Assembly (NCBI RefSeq): GCF_000760695.4
Contig: NZ_JHEG04000001.1
Coordinates: 1,582,717 to 1,646,716, forward strand
DNA length: 64,000 nt
From: Tolypothrix bouteillei VB521301
Lineage (GTDB): Bacteria; Cyanobacteriota; Cyanobacteriia; Cyanobacteriales; Nostocaceae
Direction: 5' to 3'
The first letter of the stretch is position 1. Every line of letters begins with the position of its first letter. A program made the translations under genes and the position numbers. Below the pieces are notes generated by a model. It searched no databases, was not told the DNA's origin, and saw nothing but the letters and a program-made list of their open reading frames with translations. This document shows, piece after piece, positions 56,521 through 64,000 of the stretch.

Positions 56521-57573
56521 TTATTTGACCAGGGAAAACAGCGTTTCTACGAGAATGCGATTTTGCTCGTCATTACCAACAGTGATACGTAATTTATCAT
56601 CCAATCTTGGTTGTTTAAAATAACGCACCAAAATCTTGTGTTCTTTTAACCTTTGAGAAAGTTCCTCTGCATTTCCTTTTCTTGGTTGTACTAGTAAGAA
56701 GTTGGTTTGAGAATCCCAAACACGAAAGCCCAATTCTTTCAACTCAATTGCCAGCTTTTTTCGCGATGCTTTAATCTTTGCTATACAAGCATTTTTATAA
56801 GCTTGGTCATTCATTGCTGCTGCTCCAAGCGCACAGGCGATCGCATCAACGTTATAGCTATCCTTCACCTTGTATAACGTGCTGAGCAACTTAGGATTTG
56901 CGATCGCAAATCCCAACCGCAAACCTGCTAACGAGTATCCCTTGGAAAGGGTTCGGAGTGAGATAACATTGTCAAATTCTTGAGTTAAATCTAATGCATT
57001 TTCTTCAGCAAAATCTACATAAGCTTCATCAATCGCTAAAATTCCCGATAAATGAGTTGCAAGTTTTCGGAGATCCTCTATAGGAACCACATGCCCTGAA
57101 GGGCTATTAGGAGATGCAATAAATGTTACAGAGCCATTTGCGGCAATCAGTTCCTCCACTGGCAAACGGTAGTCCTCACTGTAAGGAATTTCAACACTTT
57201 CTGCAGCTTGCATTTGGGTCAATGTACGGTATAACAGATATGTTGGCACTGGATAGGCTACCTTCCGCCCTGGTTCTGCACAAGCTCGCATCACAACGCT
57301 TAACAGTTCATCACTTCCATTTCCAGCAATAATCCAATCAACCGGAACTCCTAAAGCTTGACTTGCTGCTTGGCGAAACTCCCGTGCAAACGCATTTGGG
57401 TATCGGCGCAATAGCTCCACATCAAAATTTCGCAGGGCTTCCGTAACTTGAGGAGAGGGAGGATACGGATTCTCATTGCTGTTGAGTTTGATAATTTTGG
57501 TATTGGGTTCGATCTGCTCGCTGGGGGTATAAGGAGGTAAGAAGTCGATATTAGAGCGGAAATAGTTCGTCAT
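56521..57573 (-). CDS. hisC: Histidinol-phosphate aminotransferase
   Basis: 350 aa, fold-type I PLP enzyme. LNSNENPYPPSPQVTEAL near the N-terminus, GNGSDELLSVVMRA for cofactor binding, AIDEAYVDFAEE with the PLP Asp, and the Schiff-base Lys in SLRTLSKGYSLAGLRLGFAIA. Ends with the QTNFLLVQP and LRITVGNDEQN motifs. It converts imidazole-acetol phosphate to histidinol phosphate. Cyanobacteria often have two hisC copies and this one is not in a his operon, so another aromatic substrate is possible. A HAD phosphatase starts the same strand 20 bp upstream. Confidence 0.9.
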   Translation of the reverse strand: MTNYFRSNIDFLPPYTPSEQIEPNTKIIKLNSNENPYPPSPQVTEALRNFDVELLRRYPNAFAREFRQAASQALGVPVDWIIAGNGSDELLSVVMRACAEPGRKVAYPVPTYLLYRTLTQMQAAESVEIPYSEDYRLPVEELIAANGSVTFIASPNSPSGHVVPIEDLRKLATHLSGILAIDEAYVDFAEENALDLTQEFDNVISLRTLSKGYSLAGLRLGFAIANPKLLSTLYKVKDSYNVDAIACALGAAAMNDQAYKNACIAKIKASRKKLAIELKELGFRVWDSQTNFLLVQPRKGNAEELSQRLKEHKILVRYFKQPRLDDKLRITVGNDEQNRILVETLFSLVK

Positions 57574-57593
57574 TTCCCAGCTTGTAGTAGTTG

Positions 57594-58265
57594 TTAGGAG
57601 ATTACTTTTAATCTTAAATCCTCAAGCAACATTGGGATATCATCTGGAAGACAAGCGATCGCGTCAGCACCGTTAACCGTTAACTCCTGTTCGGTTCCAT
57701 AACCATAAGTCACGCCAATCGAAGCAACATTCTGTTGCTTTGCACCAATGATATCGTGAAAGCGATCGCCTACCATAACCGTAGCAGAGGGTGAAAGGTT
57801 CTCTTTCTGTAAAATGTAGTGAATCAAATCACCTTTGACACTTCGAGTTCCATCCAGTTCGCTACCATAAACGCCATCGAACAAAGACGACAAGGAAAAA
57901 TGCTCGATAATGCGCGTAGCATAGATATAGGGTTTTGAAGTCGCAACAAAAGTTTTACAGCCACCAGAGCGAATCGTTTGTAAGGTTTCTGGAATTTGAG
58001 GATAAAGCGAATTTTCAAACAACCCAACTGTGGAAAAGCGACTGCGATAAAGTGAAATTGCCCGCTCAAGTCGCTTGTCTTCCGAGGTGTTCAGTAACTG
58101 TGAAAAACTCTGTTTCAGTGGAGGACCAATACACCAATGCAAGCGATCGCCATCAGGTGGTTTATAGCCCATTTCAGATAAAGCATACTGAATGCAGCGA
58201 GTTATACCAACTTTGGGATCGGTTAATGTCCCGTCTAAATCAAAAAGAACAGCGTAGGAAAGCAT
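57594..58265 (-). CDS. HAD-superfamily hydrolase (phosphoglycolate phosphatase-like)
   Basis: 223 aa. HAD motif I VLFDLDGTLTDPKVG, motif II-like FVATSKP, motif III/IV VMVGDRFHDIIGAKQQN. The cap (about 15-85) includes WCIGPPLKQSFSQLL, typical of the Gph/PhoE-like subgroup of nucleotidase-type HADs. It dephosphorylates a small phosphoester; the substrate is not readable. ATG at 58265; another HAD gene ends 4 bp upstream and hisC starts 20 bp downstream, so hisC and both HAD genes form an operon. Confidence 0.87.
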   Translation of the reverse strand: MLSYAVLFDLDGTLTDPKVGITRCIQYALSEMGYKPPDGDRLHWCIGPPLKQSFSQLLNTSEDKRLERAISLYRSRFSTVGLFENSLYPQIPETLQTIRSGGCKTFVATSKPYIYATRIIEHFSLSSLFDGVYGSELDGTRSVKGDLIHYILQKENLSPSATVMVGDRFHDIIGAKQQNVASIGVTYGYGTEQELTVNGADAIACLPDDIPMLLEDLRLKVIS

Positions 58266-58269
58266 AAAT

Positions 58270-58914
58270 CTATATTTGTTGTAACACCAAAGAAGGCAGT
58301 TGGTACATAGAGTGGAAAACTCTCACTTCAAATGACTCAAATAGAGCCCTCTCACTTGGAGCAATGTAACCTAAAACTCTCATACCTGCAGCAACACCTG
58401 CACGCACACCTAAAATGCTATCTTCTACAACAGTGCAAGATGTAGCTTGAAATCCCATATGTTTGGCTGCATATAAGAATAAGTCGGGTGCTGGCTTCCA
58501 ACTTCCAATTTCATACGAGCTAAAGATACGCCCTTCAAATCGAGGCAATAAGTTAGTGACACGCAGAGCTAACTTAATTTTTTCCACCGGACCACTTGAT
58601 GCAACGCAAATAGGTAAATCTATTTTGTCTAGAGCCGCCTCTATGCCTTCCACAGGACGCAGTTCACGCTCGAATACCTCAGCAGTCCGAGCGCGAAGTT
58701 GAGTCACAAAATCTGGTGGCATTTTTCTCCCAAGCTTGTCTTCAATGACAGCAACACAATCAGCCATTTTGCAACCCTTAAACAACAAAATGGCTTCTTC
58801 AAGTTCTAGTGCCAGTCCCAACTCTGTCACAAATTCGACAAGAACGCGATTACCTAATGCCTCACTATCTACCAACACTCCATCACAGTCAAAAATAACC
58901 AGTTCTGTTTGCAT
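58270..58914 (-). CDS. HAD-IA family hydrolase (beta-phosphoglucomutase/sugar phosphatase-like)
   Basis: 214 aa from the ATG at 58914 (upstream in-frame ATGs at 58935 and 58956 overlap the acetyltransferase gene). Motif I LVIFDCDGVLVDSEALG, motif II ICVASSGPVEKI, and C-terminal SCTVVEDSILGVRAGVAAGMRVLGY, which is the beta-phosphoglucomutase/YieH-type signature. Probably a sugar-phosphate phosphatase. The gene starts about 8 bp after the acetyltransferase stop and ends 4 bp before the next HAD gene: a tight operon. Confidence 0.87.
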   Translation of the reverse strand: MQTELVIFDCDGVLVDSEALGNRVLVEFVTELGLALELEEAILLFKGCKMADCVAVIEDKLGRKMPPDFVTQLRARTAEVFERELRPVEGIEAALDKIDLPICVASSGPVEKIKLALRVTNLLPRFEGRIFSSYEIGSWKPAPDLFLYAAKHMGFQATSCTVVEDSILGVRAGVAAGMRVLGYIAPSERALFESFEVRVFHSMYQLPSLVLQQI

Positions 58915-58921
58915 TCCTTTT

Positions 58922-59434
58922 TTATAAATAGACATTTTGAGTGACTCGATACACATTCATTTCGATTCCACGATATATAGTGTCCCTCTCATATCGCATT
59001 CCTAATTTCTTGAGAACTTCTACCGATCTCATATTCTCACGTTGAACAATACCAAGAATATATGGGAGTTTGAGTCGAGTGAATCCATATCGCAAAGCTG
59101 CTGTCGCCGCTTCCGTTGCCAAACCTCTACCCCAAAACCTGGGATCGAGCCGATAGCCAATTTCTTTTTCTGCTTGATTATCAATTTCTTCAACTGCTAT
59201 CCCACAATAGCCAATCAACTCATTGCTTTCTTTGAAAATAACAGCCCATTTACCAAAACCATATTTTGTATAGGAAGTAATGAAACTTGCTATTTTTTCC
59301 TGTGTTTGCAAGGGTGAAAGAGTACCTGCTAGAGAAAATTTCATGACTTGTGGGTTGGCAAGTATCGGTGCGAGCTGCTGAAAGTCTTCTAGTTGAAATT
59401 CTCTAAGAATGAGGCGTTGTGTCTCTACTTTCAT
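58922..59434 (-). CDS. GNAT family N-acetyltransferase (RimJ/RimL-like)
   Basis: 170 aa. RimJ/RimL pattern: RLILREFQLEDFQQLAPILANPQVMKF at the start, IGYCGIAVEEIDNQAEKEIGYRLDPRFWGRGLATEAATAALRYGF with the acetyl-CoA R/Q-GxG loop, then the ENMRSVEVLKKLGMRYERD motif. It acetylates an unknown amine using acetyl-CoA. Its ATG at 59434 overlaps the preceding GFA gene's stop region by 4 bp, so the genes are coupled. Confidence 0.9.
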   Translation of the reverse strand: MKVETQRLILREFQLEDFQQLAPILANPQVMKFSLAGTLSPLQTQEKIASFITSYTKYGFGKWAVIFKESNELIGYCGIAVEEIDNQAEKEIGYRLDPRFWGRGLATEAATAALRYGFTRLKLPYILGIVQRENMRSVEVLKKLGMRYERDTIYRGIEMNVYRVTQNVYL

Positions 59435-59898
59435 TGTTGTTGTTTGTCTCCTAAAACTGTCGGTTGGGTGTCTTTCGTTTCTACGACAGTACGGTTACCA
59501 GGAAAGCTTGGCAGTTCGGCATCAATATAAGCCCACAGCACTGCGCGATCGCGCCAAATTTGATATGTTGGTTTAACTAGTGTTGGATCGTCTAGGCTTC
59601 CAGCTTTGATCCAAACAAACTCTGGCTTAGCAAAAGCTCTCGTAAATAAGGGCGAACCGCACTCCGGGCAAAATTCACGAGCGATCGTGTCGCCACTACC
59701 CGTTGTTTTTGTGTAGCTCCTGACATAACCTGAGATAACACGGAGATTCGGTGCATGAACTTTAACTCCAATATTAAAAGCGCTACCTGTGGTTTTCCTG
59801 CAATCGTTACAATGACAGTAGTTTGCTAATCCCAGTTCACCTCTGTACTCGTATCTAACGAATCCACACAGGCATCCACCAGTCACAAAATCATTCAT
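59431..59898 (-). CDS. GFA/CENP-V family zinc protein
   Basis: 155 aa from the ATG at 59898 (a GTG 16 codons earlier is possible). The GFA zinc pattern is clear: GGCLCGFVRYEYRG, ANYCHCNDCRKTTGSAF and EFCPECGSPLFTR. The family includes glutathione-dependent formaldehyde-activating enzyme relatives that bind two zinc ions; most members are uncharacterised. It is first in a five-gene minus-strand run (GFA, GNAT, HAD, HAD, hisC) with overlapping or near-touching ends. Confidence 0.88.
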   Translation of the reverse strand: MNDFVTGGCLCGFVRYEYRGELGLANYCHCNDCRKTTGSAFNIGVKVHAPNLRVISGYVRSYTKTTGSGDTIAREFCPECGSPLFTRAFAKPEFVWIKAGSLDDPTLVKPTYQIWRDRAVLWAYIDAELPSFPGNRTVVETKDTQPTVLGDKQQQ

Positions 59899-59977
59899 AG
59901 GTTTTTTCTCCGAGCTAAAAGCTTTTTCCCAAAGGGAATTGGTCACAATCTAAACTTCTTGCATAATCCTTTTTTGG

Positions 59978-60130
59978 GCGGAAGACGCGATCGCTCAAAA
60001 TCCCAATACTGACGAAGAAATTCGCCAACGACTTAGACAAGACTCAAATAGAATTGTTCGTGCTGCTGCAAGAGACAGCTTGAAAACGATGGGGGAAATT
60101 GGGAGATCCGATTCTGACACAACAGAATAA
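59978..60130 (+). pseudogene. C-terminal gene fragment
   Basis: An open plus-strand stretch without a start reads AEDAIAQNPNTDEEIRQRLRQD, then VRAAARDSLKTMGEIG and stops at 60128-60130. It resembles the end of a repeat protein with alpha-helical repeats (NPNT...LRQ, VRAAAR), such as HEAT-like proteins. Only about 50 codons remain. Confidence 0.35.
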
Positions 60131-60180
60131 GGACTTTGAAACTTATGTCCTTTCCTCCCTCATCCTCACTTTATCGTTCA

Positions 60181-60492
60181 TCACTCATCATCCAGTCCTT
60201 CAAACAAAGCGTTCAAATCCCGATAACCACTCACTACCCGTAGTATTTCGATTCCCCCTTCAATTGGGCGATAAAATATTATATAATCATCGACAGGGAA
60301 ACTTCGTAACGATGGTAAAAGTTCATCGCGCCTGCGTCCCATGTTGGGAAAATTAGCTAAAGTCTTACACTTTTGATTGATTTTGATGAGAAAGCGATCT
60401 GCCGCATCTAAACTGCTGCTATCAGCAATGTAGTCAATAATATTCTCAATGTCCCGGCTGGCAGGAACGGTAAATCGGCAAATATTGCTCAT
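60181..60492 (-). CDS. RelE/ParE family toxin
   Basis: 103 aa. ParE-type pattern: FTVPASRDIENIIDYIADSSSLDAADRFLIKINQKCKTLANFPNMGRRRDELLPSLRSFPVDDYIIFYRPIEGGIEILRVVSGYRDLNALF, including the GRRRxEL and YRxxxxGIEILRVxxGxRD motifs. ParE toxins poison DNA gyrase, though this is only a family expectation. Starts 3 bp after the antitoxin stop, giving the normal antitoxin-toxin order. Confidence 0.9.
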   Translation of the reverse strand: MSNICRFTVPASRDIENIIDYIADSSSLDAADRFLIKINQKCKTLANFPNMGRRRDELLPSLRSFPVDDYIIFYRPIEGGIEILRVVSGYRDLNALFEGLDDE

Positions 60493-60495
60493 TGA

Positions 60496-60762
60496 CTAGC
60501 CTGTCGGCTCCCGACGCTGTTGTAACTTCTGCTGTAATTGGCTGAACACGGTTTCGCTATCAACAACTTCCCCGCGTAATGATGCTTCTACACCAATGGT
60601 GATTTCCTGCTGCAATTCTTCAAATCGCCCCTTGTAGATGCGTTCCCGGTCTGCCAATATGTGTAGTGCAGCCAGGACAACTTCTTCTTGTGAAGCGTAT
60701 TTACCACTTTCTACCTGGTTTTGGACAAACTGTTCAAGTTCTGGAGTGAGTGACAGATTCAT
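60496..60762 (-). CDS. ParD-like type II antitoxin
   Basis: 88 aa. MNLSLTPELEQFVQNQVESGKYASQEEVVLAALHILADRE is the ParD/CopG-like ribbon-helix-helix start. The C-terminal half is charged and helical (GVEASLRGEVVDSETVFSQLQQKL) and should wrap the toxin. It would also repress its own promoter. ATG at 60762; promoter expected in the 60763-60860 interval. Confidence 0.9.
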   Translation of the reverse strand: MNLSLTPELEQFVQNQVESGKYASQEEVVLAALHILADRERIYKGRFEELQQEITIGVEASLRGEVVDSETVFSQLQQKLQQRREPTG

Positions 60763-61069
60763 CGTGACTTACCGTGTGTTGTGTGCATTGTGTTTTCATT
60801 GTAAAAGTGCAGCACTATTTTATTTGAGTATTTTTTTATTAAAATCTGTGCGTTAAGTAAATTAATAATACTTAAAACACGCCAAAAGAGGGTTCTTGCG
60901 AACCCCACTCCCCACCAAGATACTCGGTTCTTGGTTCTTCATCATTCTACGTTCTTTATTAGATTGAACAACTGAGAGCCGCTTGTTCAGAAGAGGTGAT
61001 AAATGCGCTAAACTGGTTTGCCCGATCGAACAGACCAAAGTTCTAGCGCAGAGTTTATCCTTCTCAATC
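60763..61069. other. Intergenic region with no firm gene
   Basis: 307 bp between the TA pair and the TauD-type gene. A minus-strand open frame continuing from inside the dioxygenase (60862-61164) has no recognisable family. Nothing else seen. Confidence 0.45.
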
Positions 61070-61984
61070 TCAGGCAGCAACCGGTATACGTTGGTTGTAA
61101 GTAGAAGAGTCTCCCTTGATGGCCTCACTTTGTTTACCATCGATACCAACGGGGATATCTCCAACGAGTGTCACTCGCTGAACGTGGCGGGGTTGGTCAC
61201 CATAATCAGCGATCGCGTAATGTTGAGTCGCTCGATTGTCCCAGAATGCGACATCACCCTCTTGCCAGCGCCAGCGAACAGTATTTTCCGGACGAGTCAC
61301 ATACGCCTGTAAAAGTCGGAGAATATCTGCCGATTCAGCTGGCGATAAGCCACGGATTTGACGAACAAAACCACCAATGAAGAGACCGCGCTCGCCCGAC
61401 TCAGGATGAACGCGTACAACTGGATGAAGCGTTTCGTAGACAGTAGATGTGAAGACATCTCGGTACGCCTTAACCTCTTCAGAAATGTCAATTGGCGTAA
61501 CGGCATAGTCATATGCGTTGCTATGTATAGCCCAGAGTTGGTCTGCAAGATTACGTAGATGCGCTGGTAAGTCTTGATATGCAGTTACGGAGTTTGCCCA
61601 AATTGTATCGCCTCCAGATGGTGGTATAACAATCGCGCGTAAAATAGAACCAAGCGGAGGACGATCTACGAAGGTGACATCAGTGTGCCAGTTATTGGCA
61701 CGGGTAACAGTCCGCCCGTAATTTAGGTCTAAAACTTCTGGGTGTCCTGGAAATGATGGTACGGTAGGGTGTGCTGTTGTGACTTCACCAAATCTGCGAG
61801 CAAAAGTAACTTGCCCATTGGCATCTAGCTGTTGGTGACGGAAGAAAATCACTTTATATTGAACGAGTGCCTGACGGATCTCGCTGATAATATCCTTACT
61901 GAGATCGGCACTCAAGTCAACACCTATAATTTCAGCACCGATACGTCCTGCGACTGGTTTAATGTCAAAGTTTTGGAAACTCAT
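61070..61984 (-). CDS. TauD/TfdA-type 2-oxoglutarate dioxygenase (alkylsulfatase/taurine-like)
   Basis: 304 aa from the ATG at 61984 (an ATG 17 codons upstream gives an AT-rich Pro-rich leader and is unlikely). N-terminal FDIKPVAGRIGAEIIGVDLS, Fe ligands H-x-D in NNWHTDVTFVDRPP and distal His in RATQHYAIADYG, 2OG Arg in RHVQRVTLVGD. The family oxidatively releases sulfite or sulfate from taurine, alkyl sulfates and similar compounds. It lies 123 bp downstream of a flavin monooxygenase on the same strand, consistent with organosulfur use. Confidence 0.88.
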   Translation of the reverse strand: MSFQNFDIKPVAGRIGAEIIGVDLSADLSKDIISEIRQALVQYKVIFFRHQQLDANGQVTFARRFGEVTTAHPTVPSFPGHPEVLDLNYGRTVTRANNWHTDVTFVDRPPLGSILRAIVIPPSGGDTIWANSVTAYQDLPAHLRNLADQLWAIHSNAYDYAVTPIDISEEVKAYRDVFTSTVYETLHPVVRVHPESGERGLFIGGFVRQIRGLSPAESADILRLLQAYVTRPENTVRWRWQEGDVAFWDNRATQHYAIADYGDQPRHVQRVTLVGDIPVGIDGKQSEAIKGDSSTYNQRIPVAA

Positions 61985-62106
61985 ATGTTTAATTAGAGGT
62001 TTAGGGGTTAGGGGTTGGGGAGGATAGAATTTCATCTAGAAGAACGATTTTCTTACCCCGACCAAAGTGTGTTTTCAGTGTGAATCCACATAGAGAAAAT
62101 TTGTGC

Positions 62107-63483
62107 TTAAGTAGAGGCTCCTACTGTTACCAGTTCTGGCGATCCTGCACGAGAACTAAATTGGTTTACCGGACGGGGTAAACCGAGATTCTCGCGGAGA
62201 GTTTGACCTTCATACTCAGTCCGAAATAATCCTCGACGTTGCAATTCAGGAATCACTAAATTCACAAAATCATCTAAACCACCAGGTAAGTAAGGTGGCA
62301 TGATATTGAATCCATCAGCCCCACCATTCACAAACCAATCTTCCAATAGATCTGCGATTTGTTCTGGTGTTCCTACAGTTTGTCGGTGTCCGCGTGCGCC
62401 AGCAATCGACAAATACAATTGCCGGATGGTTAAATTTTCTCTACGGGCAAGATCGGTCAGTAGTTTTTGACGGCTTTTACCACCGTTGGTCTCTGGTAAT
62501 TCTGGAAGCGGACCATCTATTGGGTAGTTGGACAAATCAAATCCACCTATCATCCCTCCAAGCAAACCCAATCCAACGTGTGGATCGATTAATTCTTGAA
62601 GTTGCTCGAATTTGTCCTTGGCTTCTTGCTCGGTTTTGCCAATTACCGGAAAAATTCCGGGCATAATCTTGAGGCTGTCGGGAGAACGCCCGTACTGTGT
62701 TAATCGACTCTTGACATCCGTGTAAAATGCCTGAGCCTCTTCCAATGTTTGTTGTGCAGTAAAAATCACTTCTGCTGTTTGTGCTGCTAGATTCTTACCG
62801 TCCTCAGAAGACCCAGCTTGAATGATAACTGGATATCCTTGTACTGGACGAGCCACATTGAGAGGTCCTTTGACTGAAAAATGCTCGCCTTTATGATCGG
62901 GAATGTGTAATTTGTCTCGATCGAAGTAAATGCCTGATTCTTTATCGCGTAAGAAAGCATCGTCTTCCCAACTATCCCAAAGTTTAGTCACCACATCGAC
63001 AAACTCTTTCGCACGCTCATACCGTAATGTATGCTCCATGTGCCGATCGCGGTTGAAGTTCTTTGCTTCAACTTCTGTTGCAGAAGTCACAAGATTCCAT
63101 CCAGCACGACCCCCACTTAAATGGTCTAATGATGCAAATTTACGAGCAAGGTGATAAGGTTCGTTGTAAGTGGTTGATACCGTTGCTGTTAACCCGATAT
63201 GTTCTGTTACGACTGACAAAGCTGATAGTAAGGTCAGAGGTTCAAAGTGAACAACTGTGGTTCGGCTTAGCGCTTCCTTTCCTGGTCCTCGTTCCCGCAC
63301 AGCTACACCGTCAGCAAGGAAAACCATATCGAATTTGCCTCGTTCAGCTGTCTGCGCGAGTCGTTTATAGTGCTGGAAGTTCAGCCCTCCATCAGCTTGT
63401 GCGTTGGGGTGTCGCCACGCTGCTAAGTGATGTCCGGAACCGGGCAAGAATGCCCCTAATTTCAGTTGTTTTTTTGTACTCAT
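62107..63483 (-). CDS. FMN-dependent monooxygenase, NtaA/SnaA/DszA family
   Basis: 458 aa from the ATG at 63483. Luciferase-like family with LGAFLPGSGHHLAAWRHPNAQADGG, FDMVFLADGVAVRERGPGKEALSRTTVVHFEPLTLLSALSVVTEHIGL, the RKFASLDHLSGGRAGWNLVTS motif and the C-terminal GTPEQIADLLEDWF region. Members oxidise nitrilotriacetate, dimethyl sulfide or dibenzothiophene sulfone using reduced FMN from a separate reductase. Paired here with the TauD-type gene, a sulfur-scavenging role is the best guess. Its flavin reductase is not in view. Confidence 0.88.
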   Translation of the reverse strand: MSTKKQLKLGAFLPGSGHHLAAWRHPNAQADGGLNFQHYKRLAQTAERGKFDMVFLADGVAVRERGPGKEALSRTTVVHFEPLTLLSALSVVTEHIGLTATVSTTYNEPYHLARKFASLDHLSGGRAGWNLVTSATEVEAKNFNRDRHMEHTLRYERAKEFVDVVTKLWDSWEDDAFLRDKESGIYFDRDKLHIPDHKGEHFSVKGPLNVARPVQGYPVIIQAGSSEDGKNLAAQTAEVIFTAQQTLEEAQAFYTDVKSRLTQYGRSPDSLKIMPGIFPVIGKTEQEAKDKFEQLQELIDPHVGLGLLGGMIGGFDLSNYPIDGPLPELPETNGGKSRQKLLTDLARRENLTIRQLYLSIAGARGHRQTVGTPEQIADLLEDWFVNGGADGFNIMPPYLPGGLDDFVNLVIPELQRRGLFRTEYEGQTLRENLGLPRPVNQFSSRAGSPELVTVGAST

Positions 63484-63813
63484 TTTTTGGATGTTAGCCA
63501 AACTGTTAGGACATCTAACTATTTAAGATTTTGTTATTCTCGGATAAATTTACCGACTTAGTCAAGTTTACTAAGGACAGGAGGCAGAGCCTTCGAGCAG
63601 TCATTCCCAAGCAGAGCCTAGTGGTTCACCACATTGAATTTGAGGGTTGATTGAAAAACCGCAGAGGCGCAGAGGGCGCAGAGGAAGAGAAGAAGAGGAT
63701 GAGCTTGAACATCGTTTTACCCATTAAAACTTATGTGGTGGACCACTAGGAACGAGAGTCTGGAAATGAGGGTTTGGGAACGAGAGTGGATGAAGGTATT
63801 TTATCCTTCATAC
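63484..63813. repeat. Repeat-containing intergenic region
   Basis: No gene. CCGCAGAGGCGCAGAGGGCGCAGAGG (in pieces, about 63658-63685) is the dispersed cyanobacterial motif also found at 27225-27260. TGGTTCACCACATTGA and TGTGGTGGACCACTAG at about 63620 and 63733 are inverted relatives. GAACGAGAGT is repeated nearby. Confidence 0.55.
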
Positions 63814-64000
63814 TTAATAGAGTGATGCTAAGACTTTATCGGCTGCAGCTCGGAATGCTGTAGCAGCACCCGCACTCATATCACGAGGAGCACAGATGCG
63901 ATTTCTCACATAGGCAAGTGTAATGGCTCCAACAGCTGCTACAGTCGGATCGGTGGTATTTTCTTTACCTCCCGTGCGTCCACCTAGTAAGGGTGAACCA
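63814..64000 (-). CDS. Unidentified gene, C-terminal part (runs off window)
   Basis: 62 codons before a TAA at 63814-63816. Reads GSPLLGGRTGGKENTTDPTV, AAVGAITLAYVRNRI, CAPRDMSAGAATAFRAAADKVLASLY. Coding-like, with a helical Ala-rich end, but the family is not recognised from this piece. The start and most of the gene lie beyond the right edge. Confidence 0.6.
   Translation of the reverse strand, partial: GSPLLGGRTGGKENTTDPTVAAVGAITLAYVRNRICAPRDMSAGAATAFRAAADKVLASLY

Overview
The window looks like chromosomal DNA of a filamentous cyanobacterium, most likely of the Nostoc/Scytonema/Calothrix type. The evidence is frequent HIP1 palindromes (GCGATCGC), several Uma2-family genes, a pentapeptide-repeat protein, a cyanobacterial-type PstSCAB locus with an SphR-type Pho box, a CHAT/NB-ARC/TPR protein and many dispersed short palindromic repeats. 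No rRNA genes, CRISPR array or prophage was seen. Most of the window is moderately AT-rich; one block (about 37.95-41.85 kb, an NmrA-like reductase plus katG) is visibly richer in G+C and looks acquired.

Layout. 0-6 kb: start of a peptidyl-prolyl isomerase-like gene (cut by the window edge), a giant protein with two glycerophosphodiesterase domains nested in a phytase-like fold, and a response regulator-histidine kinase. 6-8.4 kb: a flavin monooxygenase and a Panacea/RelE-type toxin-antitoxin pair. 8.7-13.9 kb: pstB, pstA, pstC and pstS with a four-repeat Pho box before pstS, preceded by a MotA/TolQ/ExbB protein. 14-17.5 kb: ubiD, an unknown gene and a Uma2 gene. 17.6-20.4 kb: a two-gene operon of unknown function with a secreted CxxCH protein. 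20.8-28.6 kb: ssuD, a large secreted zinc metalloprotease, and a uracil-catabolism (URC-like) cluster made of a GTP cyclohydrolase II homologue, a DUF1688 protein and uracil phosphoribosyltransferase.

29-38 kb is an accessory, decaying region: a TPR protein, a Hint-domain toxin relic with a possible immunity gene, an internally deleted TolC-like protein, two unknown proteins, two nucleotidyltransferases flanking a divergent tRNA-Tyr, a pentapeptide-repeat protein and several gene fragments. 38-44 kb: the NmrA-like reductase, katG, a methyltransferase and a 2OG-Fe(II) oxygenase. 44-51.4 kb is again accessory: two broken Uma2 genes, small unknown genes, a duplicated gene tail, pseudogenes, a GlcG/HbpS-like gene and an IS200/IS605-type element with tnpB, a likely omegaRNA and a small ribbon-helix-helix-like ORF.

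51.5-64 kb: a CHAT-NB-ARC-TPR signalling protein, an SDR, an orphan modA, a compact run with hisC, two HAD phosphatases, a GNAT acetyltransferase and a GFA-family protein, a ParD/ParE-like pair, and a TauD-type dioxygenase with a flavin monooxygenase that suggest organosulfur use. The right edge cuts an unidentified gene.

A family of about 115-170 bp MITE-like elements (ends ATACC/GGTAT, core GGCTATACAAACAAAG) recurs through the window. One copy truncates a Uma2 gene and another borders the Hint relic. The main themes are phosphate acquisition (Pst, and perhaps the phosphodiesterase), organosulfur and pyrimidine scavenging, and conflict systems (TA pairs, CHAT-NLR-like protein, TnpB).
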